A stretch of 64,000 bases of DNA from Labilibaculum sp. Its GTDB lineage: Bacteria; Bacteroidota; Bacteroidia; Bacteroidales; Marinifilaceae. The stretch is taken from positions 186,001 to 250,000 of the forward strand of contig JAEINT010000002.1 in NCBI GenBank assembly GCA_016342745.1, given 5' to 3'. The notes beneath the pieces are model-generated. The model had not been told where the DNA came from and made no database searches. It saw only the letters and a list, made by a program, of their open reading frames with translations. Positions 27,353 to 36,455 of the stretch are shown here, in pieces. The stretch's first letter is position 1; every line of letters starts with the position of its first letter. Position numbers and translations under genes: made by a program.

Positions 27353-29962
27353 TTAAATCTTCTCTTTTCTGATGTTTTTAAAACTAATAACAATTCCTCC
27401 TGCTAACAGCAAGAAGAACAGAATCATACTTGCCAAAGAAATATTTTCACCTATAAAATAGGCTTTTGGTTCAAATTTGAATTCTATTTGATGCTTTCCT
27501 GCAGGCAGTCGCATTCCTCTCAATACATAGTTTGCTCTGAAGTGTTTGGCTTCTTTTCCATTAATATATGCATTCCAACCAGGTTGGTAATACATTTCTG
27601 AGAATACCGCTATTTGTTCCGATTTTGCACTGTAATCGTAAGTAATTGCATTTGGCGAATATTCAGTCATTTTAATACTTGCAGTAGAATCTGAAACGAT
27701 ATTTAATCCTTGCAACTGATCTTCAAATCGTTTGTCAACCAAAGCTTCTATTGCAGGATTAAAAGCGTGTAAGGCCATTATTTCTTCGTTCGAGTTGGCT
27801 ACAGTTTTATACGAATTAACCAACCAAACAGCGCCTAAAGCATCTGGGTTGAAATTGGCTTGCAATCCCTTTTCACCTTGTGTAATTAGGTAGCGAGCGT
27901 TAAGCATGTTCAAAACTTTCCCATTGCCTTTTTCGATGTGATAATCGTACAATTCCTGAATACGACGAAGTTTAGCTCCATGGTAACCTCCTATTGACTT
28001 GTGATAGTAAGAAGTTCGTGCATTTTTGAATGGTGAACCTGCTTTTTCAAACACACGATAATTGGTATTGTAGGTTACTGCCCAAAGCTGCGCAGCTACT
28101 TTTTCGTAATCACTCGACTTTTTATGCTCTCGTGTATATTTCGTTACCGCATCCTTAACGATTGATTGCAGCTCAGGTTTTTTCTTTATTTCAGATTGAA
28201 GGATTTGATAATCAGCCATGGTTGGCATGTAAGCTAAATTCAAATCTTTCTTATCAACAAAATTGTCATTTGTAGTAAATCGCTTATTGATTGGATACAA
28301 GTCGGCCACAATAAGAACAATAAGCGCAACAATAAAAAGCTCTGCTTTGATGTATTTTTTGTAGAAAACGAATAAAGCAATCAAGGCAAGACCAATGAAA
28401 AGGATAGTTCTTAAGGCATCGGCCCTAAAAATAGCTATTCTGGCATCAAGCAAATCGTTTTGGATTTGAGTAATAAATGCCATCGCATTTGGATTGGCTT
28501 GACTAATTTGTTGGAAATAACCTTGCTCGAATTCACTCAGAAAGTCTAATCCTAAAGTAGGTAACAGGTAAAGTAGTAAGGAAAGTCCAGCAGTTAAGGC
28601 TGCAGGAATAACGAGTACATTTACTTTTAGAGATGAGATGTTTATTTTGCTTTTTAAAACTTCTGGTTCTTCAAGAATTTTCTTAACCGCAAGTATGGCC
28701 AATAAAGGCATGCAAAGCTCAACAATGATAAGAATTGACGAAACAGCCCTAAATTTATTGTACAAAGGAACGTAATCGAAAAAGATTCCTGTTAATCCCT
28801 GAAAATTATGTCCCCAAGAGAGCATTATTGCCAGAATGGTAGCTGTTAATAATCCCCATTTTAAACGACCACCAACAATAAATAAGCCTAAAAAGAAAAG
28901 GAAAATAATGATTGCTCCGATGTAAACAGGCCCAACTGTAAAAGGTTGATTTCCCCAATAATGATGGTTGTCAACTTGTTCTAGGCCGTAATAATCGCCA
29001 ACACTTTTCATTTGGCCACTGTTAATGTAATTCAACACTTGCATGCCTTCTTGTGGAGAACCGCCTCCACCTTTTACATTCGGAATAAGAAAGCTTAAAG
29101 TTTCCTGAATACCATAACTCCAAGAAGTTCCATAATCTTTATCTACTCCAGCAGTTTTGTTGTCTTTATCGCCTAAGGTAAGTTCTGATTTCCCGCGAAT
29201 TGTTGATTTCGTGTAATCGTATGAGTTGTATAAGTTGGTGAAATTAACACCCAGTGCAATAATAGATGCGATGGCTAATATACCAATAGCTTTAAAGAAA
29301 TGGGCTAAGTTCTTTTGTTTTAATTGATAATAGAATTCAAAAATGACCAGACACAATACCATGATCACAAAATAGTAGGTCATCTGAATGTGGTTGGAAT
29401 ACAATTCCATGATGAGAAAGAAAGTTGCGAGCAGACCTCCCCAAAGATACTTACCCCGGAAAACCAATAAGATCCCCGCAAGGGCAGGTGGGATAAAGGC
29501 CAGCGCATTTACTTTCCATAAATGACCAGCACCAATAATAATGACAAAGTAGGTTGAAAAGGCGTAGGCAATTGCGCCTGCTATGGAAAGCCATGGATTT
29601 ACTCGTAAACTAATTAAAAGAATGTAAAAGCCGATCATGTAAAGGACAAGGAATTTTACTGGATCTGGCGTGTTAAATTCCATCATTTGCTTAAAGACAG
29701 ACATGTCCTTAGCACGATAATCTACATTGATGTGGTAAGAGGGCATACCTCCAAACATAGAATTGGTCCACAATGCATTTTCGCCTGTTTGCTTGCGATA
29801 ATCAATGATTTCCTTCTTTGCTCCCCAAGCATTTATCGAGTCCCCTTTTTTATACACTTTTCCTTCCAACGCAGGCTGAAAATAAATGAATGCTATAATT
29901 ATAAAGGCAATGATGGAAACCAGATGTGGTAATGCGGACTTAAATATTGACTTAAAATTCAT
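27353..29962 (-). CDS. YfhO family membrane glycosyltransferase-like protein
   Basis: The protein has 869 residues. About 13 transmembrane helices (residues 10-560) form a GT-C-like core, followed by a periplasmic domain and a final helix (ENISLASMILFFLLLAGGIVISF). The C-terminal FSEMYYQPGWNAYINGKEA and GMRLPAGKHQIEFKFEPKAY are hallmarks of YfhO proteins, which glycosylate lipoteichoic acid in Firmicutes. In Bacteroidota it is a conserved large membrane protein, presumably decorating envelope glycans. It is first in an apparent operon with the two glycerophosphotransferases and tagD. Confidence 0.88.
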   Translation of the reverse strand: MNFKSIFKSALPHLVSIIAFIIIAFIYFQPALEGKVYKKGDSINAWGAKKEIIDYRKQTGENALWTNSMFGGMPSYHINVDYRAKDMSVFKQMMEFNTPDPVKFLVLYMIGFYILLISLRVNPWLSIAGAIAYAFSTYFVIIIGAGHLWKVNALAFIPPALAGILLVFRGKYLWGGLLATFFLIMELYSNHIQMTYYFVIMVLCLVIFEFYYQLKQKNLAHFFKAIGILAIASIIALGVNFTNLYNSYDYTKSTIRGKSELTLGDKDNKTAGVDKDYGTSWSYGIQETLSFLIPNVKGGGGSPQEGMQVLNYINSGQMKSVGDYYGLEQVDNHHYWGNQPFTVGPVYIGAIIIFLFFLGLFIVGGRLKWGLLTATILAIMLSWGHNFQGLTGIFFDYVPLYNKFRAVSSILIIVELCMPLLAILAVKKILEEPEVLKSKINISSLKVNVLVIPAALTAGLSLLLYLLPTLGLDFLSEFEQGYFQQISQANPNAMAFITQIQNDLLDARIAIFRADALRTILFIGLALIALFVFYKKYIKAELFIVALIVLIVADLYPINKRFTTNDNFVDKKDLNLAYMPTMADYQILQSEIKKKPELQSIVKDAVTKYTREHKKSSDYEKVAAQLWAVTYNTNYRVFEKAGSPFKNARTSYYHKSIGGYHGAKLRRIQELYDYHIEKGNGKVLNMLNARYLITQGEKGLQANFNPDALGAVWLVNSYKTVANSNEEIMALHAFNPAIEALVDKRFEDQLQGLNIVSDSTASIKMTEYSPNAITYDYSAKSEQIAVFSEMYYQPGWNAYINGKEAKHFRANYVLRGMRLPAGKHQIEFKFEPKAYFIGENISLASMILFFLLLAGGIVISFKNIRKEKI

Positions 29963-30011
29963 TTTGTAATTCGTAATTGCTAATTCGTAATTCTCAATTT
30001 AAGGCTCTAAA

Positions 30012-30048
30012 ATACAAAAAGCACAGAACAATTTTGCTCTGTGCTTCA
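30012..30048 (-). terminator. Rho-independent terminator
   Basis: On the minus strand the stem AAGCACAGA/TCTGTGCTT is followed by a TTTTTG tract. It lies after the stop of the C45 hydrolase gene. Confidence 0.75.
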
Positions 30049-30162
30049 CTTAATATTTTTTAGTACCTAAAGTATTTAAAGTGTCTTGGGTACTTAAAGT
30101 TGTAAGATGTCTAATTTTCCAAAGAATTGGATATAAGAGAAACTTAAACACTCAATTCTTAT

Positions 30163-31401
30163 TTACTTATTAATTTTTAGATATTCCTTTGCATCAATTA
30201 TTCCACCATAGGTGTCTAGAGTAAATTTATCCAATAAATTGTAGAATTCTTCAATATCTTGTTTTGAAACTTTCTTTGAGCGCCACTTTTCTTGATTCAG
30301 TTCAGTAAATTTGAATAGCTCTTTTTCGGCATATTCCAATTTTTGGATGATACCTGTTTTCTCTGAATTGATTAGTTCTGAAATATTTAGGTATTTGTAA
30401 CCTGCTGATCGATTAATTGGGTAGCACTTGTTTTTTAGTTCCATTGCCATCGCATTTAAAGGACAGTTTTCTTTTCCTTTAGCCAATAGCACTTTCGGTA
30501 GGTTTTCTCCACCTTTTACCCAAACGGGTAGTGCAATTGAAGTATTTGGGAAACCAATCTGAGCCCAAATTGTATTCATATTCGCTTCTTCGCCTTTTTT
30601 AATTCCTTCAATTAAGATCATTGATGAGGATCCGTGACGAGTGATTAAATCTCCTGAGTTCACAAAGTTTTGACCATAAGGAACAGTCTCAAACTCTTTT
30701 CTGAAATCTCTTTTCAATACAGGATGCTTTAAACATCTTGAAAAATTCTGAATGATTGTCTGAGCACTCATATTACCGCAAGCATCGGCTTGATAAAAAA
30801 TATCTTGAGCAGTTTGAAAGCGAATAAAGCCGTAGCCAATGTCTTTTTTACCAGTAAATGAATAATTTGTTCTTAGGATATAGCCGTTTGGTGCTTGAGC
30901 AGGATCATTCGCGTCAAATTTGGTAAATGTTTGGTTGTTAACTTCATAAAAAGCAACATTACCATCAGCATCTAAAACACCAAAGTGTGCAGCTAGGCCC
31001 ATTGGTTTCTCTCTGTCTTTTAACAATTGCTCAAATTCTTCTAGGTTAGCACATTTCTGCAGTGCAAGCTTCATGAACCTTCCTTCTTGATCCTTAAAAG
31101 AAGTCGTATCGCTCATGTTTACATTGAAAGATGCTGAGTTCATGATCGCAAAACCAACAGAATTGGAGCCCCCCCAAACTTGTTCTCCCTTTTCATCATT
31201 GGAGTTGATCATGCCGATATATGGATATTCTCCATCGGTAAAGTATTTCATTTTGTTTTCGAAACTTTCGGTGTCGCGTAGTTTCCAGATCATTGGGCGA
31301 CCGTCTTTGGTGTGTTTACCAGAGATAACCGCAGTAGTACAAGCTGCAGATTGCCATGTAGATACTACTAGTATTAGTAGTAGGCTGAGTAAGTTTTTCA
31401 T
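30163..31401 (-). CDS. C45/linear-amide C-N hydrolase (Ntn hydrolase), secreted
   Basis: The protein has 412 residues. The signal peptide (MKNLLSLLLILVVSTWQSAA) ends directly before Cys21 of CTTAVISGKHTKDGRPMIWKLRD. In choloylglycine-hydrolase/acyl-coenzyme A:6-aminopenicillanate acyltransferase-type Ntn hydrolases this Cys becomes the N-terminal nucleophile. Family features include the Arg/Asp near WKLRDTE and the central GSNSVGFAIMNSASFNVN. It probably hydrolyses an amide in the periplasm; the substrate is unknown. Monocistronic, with a terminator at 30012. Confidence 0.82.
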   Translation of the reverse strand: MKNLLSLLLILVVSTWQSAACTTAVISGKHTKDGRPMIWKLRDTESFENKMKYFTDGEYPYIGMINSNDEKGEQVWGGSNSVGFAIMNSASFNVNMSDTTSFKDQEGRFMKLALQKCANLEEFEQLLKDREKPMGLAAHFGVLDADGNVAFYEVNNQTFTKFDANDPAQAPNGYILRTNYSFTGKKDIGYGFIRFQTAQDIFYQADACGNMSAQTIIQNFSRCLKHPVLKRDFRKEFETVPYGQNFVNSGDLITRHGSSSMILIEGIKKGEEANMNTIWAQIGFPNTSIALPVWVKGGENLPKVLLAKGKENCPLNAMAMELKNKCYPINRSAGYKYLNISELINSEKTGIIQKLEYAEKELFKFTELNQEKWRSKKVSKQDIEEFYNLLDKFTLDTYGGIIDAKEYLKINK

Positions 31402-31483
31402 TGTTAGTGTGTGATTTAGTGTGATTGTGTTTAAGTGGCACTAAAATAATTATTTATTCTGATCTGGAGTATGAAATTAATCA

Positions 31484-32284
31484 TTAATAATTATTCTTCC
31501 TGTCTTCTCTAAAGCGATATTTTTCACGCACTTTACGGATTACTTCGGTGTCAATTTCCCCAATAATAACATCTTCATTATCCTTTAAAATGGTAGGTGA
31601 GGTGTTGTAATCGATCCATGGAGGACAAAATTGAGAATTACCATATTCTGCTCCCGCTCGATTTAAACTAAGCAGGTAGATTTGATTTTCGAGTGCTCTG
31701 GTGATTACAAAATGAGACCAGCTTGGAAAGCTGTTGTCTTTTGAAAAAGCAACCGGATGAAGTAAGAAATCAATCTCATGCTCTAAGGCCATTTTTCTTG
31801 ATAATTCAGGAAAACGCATGTCGTAGCAAATCATCATACCGATTTTTACGCCTTTTATTTCGAAGCTGATGGTTTCATCTCCACGCTCAAAAAATTCCTT
31901 TTCCATCGAATTTCCGAATTGCGCCATGTGTTGTTTCGAGTAGATCACTTTAATATCTCCAAATGGATTAATAACGGCTTGGGAGATATAGTATTTGCCA
32001 TTCTTTTTCTGGGGAAAGCCAAAACATATGTGACAATTTTTGGCTTTAGCCAATTCAGAGAATACTCGAAAACTCTTTCCTTGTTCATCATCGGCCAACA
32101 CTTCTAAATTGGCAAAAGTTTCACGAGAATATCCACAGGTGAAAAGCTCAGGAAGTACTATTAAATCAACAGCTTCAAGCTCATTAATCAGTTGGCTTGC
32201 ATGCATTAAATTTGCATCCCGTTCTTGAATGTTTTTTGCATCAATAGTATTAATTTGAATGCCTGCGAATTTTAGTTTGGTCAT
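31484..32284 (-). CDS. Nitrilase-family amidohydrolase (omega-amidase-like)
   Basis: The protein has 266 residues. The carbon-nitrogen hydrolase triad is clear: Glu46 in VLPELFTCGY, Lys117 in YSKQHMAQFG and Cys153 in MMICYDMRFPELSR. The length and motifs fit the YafV/omega-amidase branch that hydrolyses alpha-ketoglutaramate or alpha-ketosuccinamate, linked to methionine salvage. It is cytoplasmic and lies on its own, about 80 bp upstream of the C45 gene. Confidence 0.88.
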   Translation of the reverse strand: MTKLKFAGIQINTIDAKNIQERDANLMHASQLINELEAVDLIVLPELFTCGYSRETFANLEVLADDEQGKSFRVFSELAKAKNCHICFGFPQKKNGKYYISQAVINPFGDIKVIYSKQHMAQFGNSMEKEFFERGDETISFEIKGVKIGMMICYDMRFPELSRKMALEHEIDFLLHPVAFSKDNSFPSWSHFVITRALENQIYLLSLNRAGAEYGNSQFCPPWIDYNTSPTILKDNEDVIIGEIDTEVIRKVREKYRFREDRKNNY

Positions 32285-32399
32285 GTAGGTAGAGATTAGC
32301 TATTTAAAGATATATAAAAACAGTGGATCCTCTTCGAGGAATTGTTTCAACTTATGCTTGGGAGCTACAATAATATAACAACTACGTTGTATTTATAAT

Positions 32400-32434
32400 G
32401 AAAAAATGGCCATCCTCAAGAGAATGGCCATTAT
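32400..32434 (-). terminator. Rho-independent terminator of glyQS
   Basis: The stem AATGGCCAT/ATGGCCATT (32405-32413 with 32424-32432) has a T6 tract on the minus strand. It is 20 bp past the glycyl-tRNA synthetase stop. Confidence 0.88.
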
Positions 32435-32452
32435 TATATCTGTAATAAAAGA

Positions 32453-34006
32453 TTATTTCAATTGCTTGAATAATTTTTTCATACTTACTTCATTTTCAAT
32501 GATATCGTGCAATTTAGAAATCTCAACACGCTCTTGTGCCATAGAATCACGATGACGAATAGTAACCGTATTGTCTTCTAAAGATTGATGATCAACAGTT
32601 ACACAGAAAGGAGTACCAATAGCATCCTGACGACGGTAACGTTTACCAATTGAATCTTTTTCATCGTACTGGCAGTTGAAATCGAATTTCAAGTCGCTGA
32701 TGATTTCACGAGCTTTATCAGGAAGACCATCTTTCTTTGTTAATGGCATTACACAAAGCTTAACTGGTGCTAGAGCAAGAGGTAAACGAAGAACTACACG
32801 CTCATCTACCTTGCCATCTTCTTTCTCAATTTTTTCTTCCTGATATGCTTCCGACATAATTTGTAGGAACATTCGGTCAACACCAATTGAAGTCTCAACT
32901 ACATATGGTGTATAGCTTTTGTTTAATTCAGGATCGAAGTATTGAATTTTCTTACCCGAAAATTCTTGATGCTGCTTCAAATCGAAATCAGTACGAGAGT
33001 GAATTCCCTCTACTTCTTTAAATCCGAATGGGAATTTAAATTCCACATCGGTAGCTGCATTTGCGTAATGAGCCAATTTATCGTGATCGTGGAAACGGTA
33101 TTTGTCTTCGCCAAACCCAAGAGATTTGTGCCAGCTCATACGTGTTTCTTTCCACTTATCGAACCATTTCATTTCCTCGCCCGGACGAACAAAGAACTGA
33201 AGCTCCATTTGTTCAAATTCACGCATACGGAAAATAAACTGACGAGCAACAATCTCATTACGGAATGCTTTACCAATTTGAGCAATTCCGAAAGGAATTT
33301 TCATACGACCTGTTTTCTGTACGTTAAGGTAGTTAACGAAAATACCTTGTGCAGTTTCCGGACGAAGGTAAATTTTGCTACTACCATCAGAAGTAGAGCC
33401 CATATCTGTTGAGAACATCAAGTTAAATTGACGAACATCAGTCCAGTTTTTAGTTCCTGAAATAGGACAAGCAATTTCATTATCGATAATGATTTGCTTT
33501 AATTCAGCTAAATCATTTTTATCTAAAGCTTCAACGAAACGAGCATGCACAGCATCCATCTTTTCTTTGTTAGCCAATACACGAGGATTGGTTTCACGGA
33601 ATTGAGCTTCGTCGAAACTCTCACCAAACTTCTTCTTAGCTTTGGCAACTTCCTTGTCCATTTTTCCTTCGTACTTCGCCATCAAATCTTCAATTAAAAC
33701 ATCAGCTCTGTAACGTTTTTTAGAATCTTTGTTGTCAATCAATGGATCATTAAAAGCATCAACGTGGCCCGAAGCTTTCCAAATGGTAGGGTGCATAAAA
33801 ATTGCAGAATCGATACCAACTACGTTTTCGTGTAGTTTAACCATTGAATCCCACCAGTATTTTTTAATGTTGTTTTTCAATTCAACGCCCAATTGTGCGT
33901 AATCGTAAACTGCACTTAAACCATCATAAATTTCTGATGATTGAAACACGAATCCGTATTCTTTGCAATGAGCTACCAGTTTTTTGAAAACATCTTCCTG
34001 AGCCAT
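32453..34006 (-). CDS. glyQS: Glycyl-tRNA synthetase (single-chain, alpha2 type)
   Basis: The protein has 517 residues with the class II core of eukaryote/archaeal-type GlyRS: motif 1 region YDYAQLGVELKNNIKKYWW, KIYLRPETAQGIFVNYLNV, motif 2 FGIAQIGKAFRNEIVARQFIFRMREFEQMELQFF, and motif 3 VVETSIGVDRMFLQIM, followed by an anticodon-binding domain (LALAPVKLCVMPLTKKDGLPDKAREI). It charges tRNA-Gly. Monocistronic. Confidence 0.97.
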   Translation of the reverse strand: MAQEDVFKKLVAHCKEYGFVFQSSEIYDGLSAVYDYAQLGVELKNNIKKYWWDSMVKLHENVVGIDSAIFMHPTIWKASGHVDAFNDPLIDNKDSKKRYRADVLIEDLMAKYEGKMDKEVAKAKKKFGESFDEAQFRETNPRVLANKEKMDAVHARFVEALDKNDLAELKQIIIDNEIACPISGTKNWTDVRQFNLMFSTDMGSTSDGSSKIYLRPETAQGIFVNYLNVQKTGRMKIPFGIAQIGKAFRNEIVARQFIFRMREFEQMELQFFVRPGEEMKWFDKWKETRMSWHKSLGFGEDKYRFHDHDKLAHYANAATDVEFKFPFGFKEVEGIHSRTDFDLKQHQEFSGKKIQYFDPELNKSYTPYVVETSIGVDRMFLQIMSEAYQEEKIEKEDGKVDERVVLRLPLALAPVKLCVMPLTKKDGLPDKAREIISDLKFDFNCQYDEKDSIGKRYRRQDAIGTPFCVTVDHQSLEDNTVTIRHRDSMAQERVEISKLHDIIENEVSMKKLFKQLK

Positions 34007-34035
34007 AAATCTTATATTTTGAGGTTAATTTTTTA

Positions 34036-34220
34036 AGCTATTAGCTTTTAGCCATTGGCTATTAGCATTGTATATTTTCCAAAATGAAAGGCAAAAATAC
34101 GATTCAATGGATTTACATCCAATTAATTTATAGCGTTTTTATAGATATTTTGAATAATAAATTTAGGTGAGTGTAATGTTAAAAAGCTAATGGCCAACCA
34201 CCAACAGCTATTAGCTTACC
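34036..34220. repeat. Repeated AGCTATTAGCTT motif
   Basis: AGCTATTAGCTTTTAGCC followed by ATTGGCTATTAGC (near 34036-34066) recurs as AAGCTAATGGCCAACC and AGCTATTAGCTTACC near 34181-34220. These are short, degenerate direct and inverted copies in the glyQS/DUF4834 spacer. Confidence 0.5.
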
Positions 34221-34222
34221 AT

Positions 34223-34471
34223 TTATTCATCTACTTCTTCAAAATCAACATAGTCGCCAATGTCTTTTTTGTGAGGGTTTCCTACTGTGTCAGAAGGTTT
34301 TTCAATGGTTACTTCACCTTCTTTTTTGCTTGGCTGTTGTTGCTGCTGCTGTTGATTAGCTTTTTCCTGCATTTTATTAACGGTTTTTTGAACCAAAAAT
34401 GGGAAAATTGCTTTCAGAATCCACTTCAATAGGTAAAAGACCCCAATCGCTATGATTATAAATTTGAACAT
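34223..34471 (-). CDS. DUF4834 small membrane protein
   Basis: The protein has 82 residues: an N-terminal transmembrane helix (FIIIAIGVFYLLKWILKAIFPFL), a Gln run (Q7 with QQ), and an acidic tail ending IGDYVDFEEVDE, the DUF4834 pattern of Bacteroidota. The function is unknown. The second 21-bp tandem array lies upstream of it, between this gene and the terminator of the gene at 34962. Confidence 0.85.
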   Translation of the reverse strand: MFKFIIIAIGVFYLLKWILKAIFPFLVQKTVNKMQEKANQQQQQQQPSKKEGEVTIEKPSDTVGNPHKKDIGDYVDFEEVDE

Positions 34472-34606
34472 ACTTTTCTATTTTGAAAGGCAAATATAAG
34501 CATTTCATTTTTTTTTCAACTGTTCTTTGGCATTGTCTTTTAGACCTTGTGCATTAGTAGGGGGATAGTTTTCTGCAATAAGTTTTTTGTTCAAGTTTTC
34601 AAATGC

Positions 34607-34880
34607 ATTGTTTTCTCCACAATCGTATTTATTCCTTTCACAGATGCCTTGTGCGGTTCCTCAACCCTTATTTTTCCTTTTGCAATTGCATTATTTCCAA
34701 AGCAAACGGACTTTTTCTTCTTGCAAATGCTCTTTGCACTTCCGCAATCGCATTATTTCCTTCTGCAAACATTGTTTTTCCTTCCGCAAATGCATTATTT
34801 CCAACGCAAATGGTCTTTTTCCTCTTGCAAGTGCTTTATGCATGTTCACAAACACAGTTTTTCCTTTCGCAATTACTATC
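34607..34880. repeat. Second 21-bp tandem array, intergenic
   Basis: About 12 units of 20-21 bp are marked by GCAA at near-constant spacing (for example GCAATCGCATTATTTCC..., GCAAACATTGTTTTTCC..., GCAAATGCATTATTTCC...). On the minus strand each unit reads roughly TTTGCRGAAGGAAATAATG. Units ending CATTATTTCC and units ending TTTTTCCTT tend to alternate, giving a 42-bp period. All three plus-strand frames are open over parts of it and give Phe/Cys-rich low-complexity peptides, which I do not regard as coding. The unit length matches the array at 1201-1411. Confidence 0.8.
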
Positions 34881-34881
34881 T

Positions 34882-34909
34882 AAAAAAAAGACCGCCCCGA
34901 AAGGCAGTC
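34882..34909 (-). terminator. Rho-independent terminator
   Basis: On the minus strand GACTGCC-TTTCGGGGC-GGTC is followed by T8. It ends the DUF5723 gene and separates it from the 21-bp array. Confidence 0.85.
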
Positions 34910-34961
34910 CTGAATTTGAATTAATGTAAATACCCCCATAGGGAGTTTCTTGAATTTTTTT

Positions 34962-36434
34962 CTACTTGTACAAACGCTTTTTCTCGTTTTTAATCTCATC
35001 CTCGAAAGAGCAAGAATTCCTTACTATTGTTTTGTCTTTACAGCCAAATAGGAAGTTGATACCAAAACGAATATTTGCCAAATGAGCACTGTTTGGCTTC
35101 ATTGCAGCCATAACATTATCGCTAACAACATAAAACTGTGTTGGACCTAATTTGGTCGATAAGCCGAATCCTATGTTATTATAAGAATTGTTTACAACCG
35201 AATAACTAAGCGATGTACTTAGGTTTTTAAAGAAGCGAGCATTTGCTGAAAAAGTTAATGCTGATTGCACTTTCCCATTAAATATTTCGGTACGACTTAA
35301 TGCACCAACATTAAGCTTTTTATTTAGTTGATGCGTTCCTCCTAAATAGATTTTTGTTGGCAAGCCAACAGAATAACTATCGATATTGTTCGAAACTCGA
35401 AATTGATCAGCAATAGAATCACTTAAATCTTCGAAAACATCTTCTATTTCTTCGTAATTAGGATCATTTGAATTTCCCGATTGCGACCAATCTGCACCTG
35501 TCCAGGTAAACGAACCATCTTGAGAAAATTCGTGACCATCTGTTTTCCATTTAATAGATCCAATATCCAATATACTTGCGTATAAACGAGTTTTTTCGTC
35601 CATTTGATAAGTCATACCCAGATCGACAGCAAAACCTTTATTGCTTGTGTTTGCAAAGAAATCTGCATCGTAATCATTCCCGTCAATATCAATATCATTA
35701 ACGAATCCGTCAGAATCGATTCCGATTTGATTAATTGGCATGGAAGCACGAAGGAGATGCTCTGATTTGAGTACAATCTCATTTCCTGTAGCGGAGGTGA
35801 AAACGGACATGTCCGAATTTTCCATGTGAAGGTTGGCAACACCGAATAAAATTTTTCCTTTGATCCCAACAGTCCACTTATCATTGACTTGTTTAGACAC
35901 GCCAAGTGCAACTTCATGGTAATAACTTGCATCTAAACCAAGGCCTCCCCAGTTAGCAGTACGTCCTCTAAAATCGTAGTTCCCGTCTTTTAGAAAAGTG
36001 ATCATTTCTTTGTCGAAGCTAAAGCGAGTATCTTGTTTTTCGATTATGTCTAAAGTGAAAAAGTACTTTTTAGCCCGAATTCCAAGTGCAAAAAGAGTCA
36101 ATTCGAATTGTTCTGATATAAAATTGGTTGTTTTTAAGGCATCGTGGAAACCATTGACATCAACTACCAACGAATCTTTTCTGATACCTGTTCCATCGGT
36201 AATAATATCATTGTAGCCAAAGCTACTGTTGCTATAATTTAAATAAACAGAGCTTAATGCGGGAAAGCCAACAAATACTTTGCACTCAGGTTGAATCGCT
36301 GGATTTAATTGATTTGCTTGAGGAGCATTTTGCAAAAAATACAAAGTGCTGTTCATTTTTTGTGCCGATGCAGGAACTGCAAGCAGTAAAAAGAATAATC
36401 CAGCTAAAATAGTTTTACTAATAGATTTAATCAT
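34962..36434 (-). CDS. DUF5723 outer-membrane-like protein
   Basis: The protein has 490 residues with a signal peptide ending VPASAQ-K. Family features of DUF5723/PorV-like beta-barrels are present: STLYFLQNAPQANQLNPAIQPECKVFVGFPALSSVYLNYSNSSF near the N-terminus and alternating aromatic beta-strands to the C-terminus (NIRFGINFLFGCK). It is probably an outer-membrane beta-barrel. It lies 21 bp after the stop of a lipoprotein gene on the same strand, so the two are likely one operon. Confidence 0.82.
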   Translation of the reverse strand: MIKSISKTILAGLFFLLLAVPASAQKMNSTLYFLQNAPQANQLNPAIQPECKVFVGFPALSSVYLNYSNSSFGYNDIITDGTGIRKDSLVVDVNGFHDALKTTNFISEQFELTLFALGIRAKKYFFTLDIIEKQDTRFSFDKEMITFLKDGNYDFRGRTANWGGLGLDASYYHEVALGVSKQVNDKWTVGIKGKILFGVANLHMENSDMSVFTSATGNEIVLKSEHLLRASMPINQIGIDSDGFVNDIDIDGNDYDADFFANTSNKGFAVDLGMTYQMDEKTRLYASILDIGSIKWKTDGHEFSQDGSFTWTGADWSQSGNSNDPNYEEIEDVFEDLSDSIADQFRVSNNIDSYSVGLPTKIYLGGTHQLNKKLNVGALSRTEIFNGKVQSALTFSANARFFKNLSTSLSYSVVNNSYNNIGFGLSTKLGPTQFYVVSDNVMAAMKPNSAHLANIRFGINFLFGCKDKTIVRNSCSFEDEIKNEKKRLYK

Positions 36435-36455
36435 GGTCGGTAATGGTTAGTGCGA

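Noticed and set aside
34547-34929. Three overlapping plus-strand ORFs rich in Phe and Cys
   Set aside because: They are by-products of the 21-bp array, run through the minus-strand terminator at 34882 and resemble no protein.
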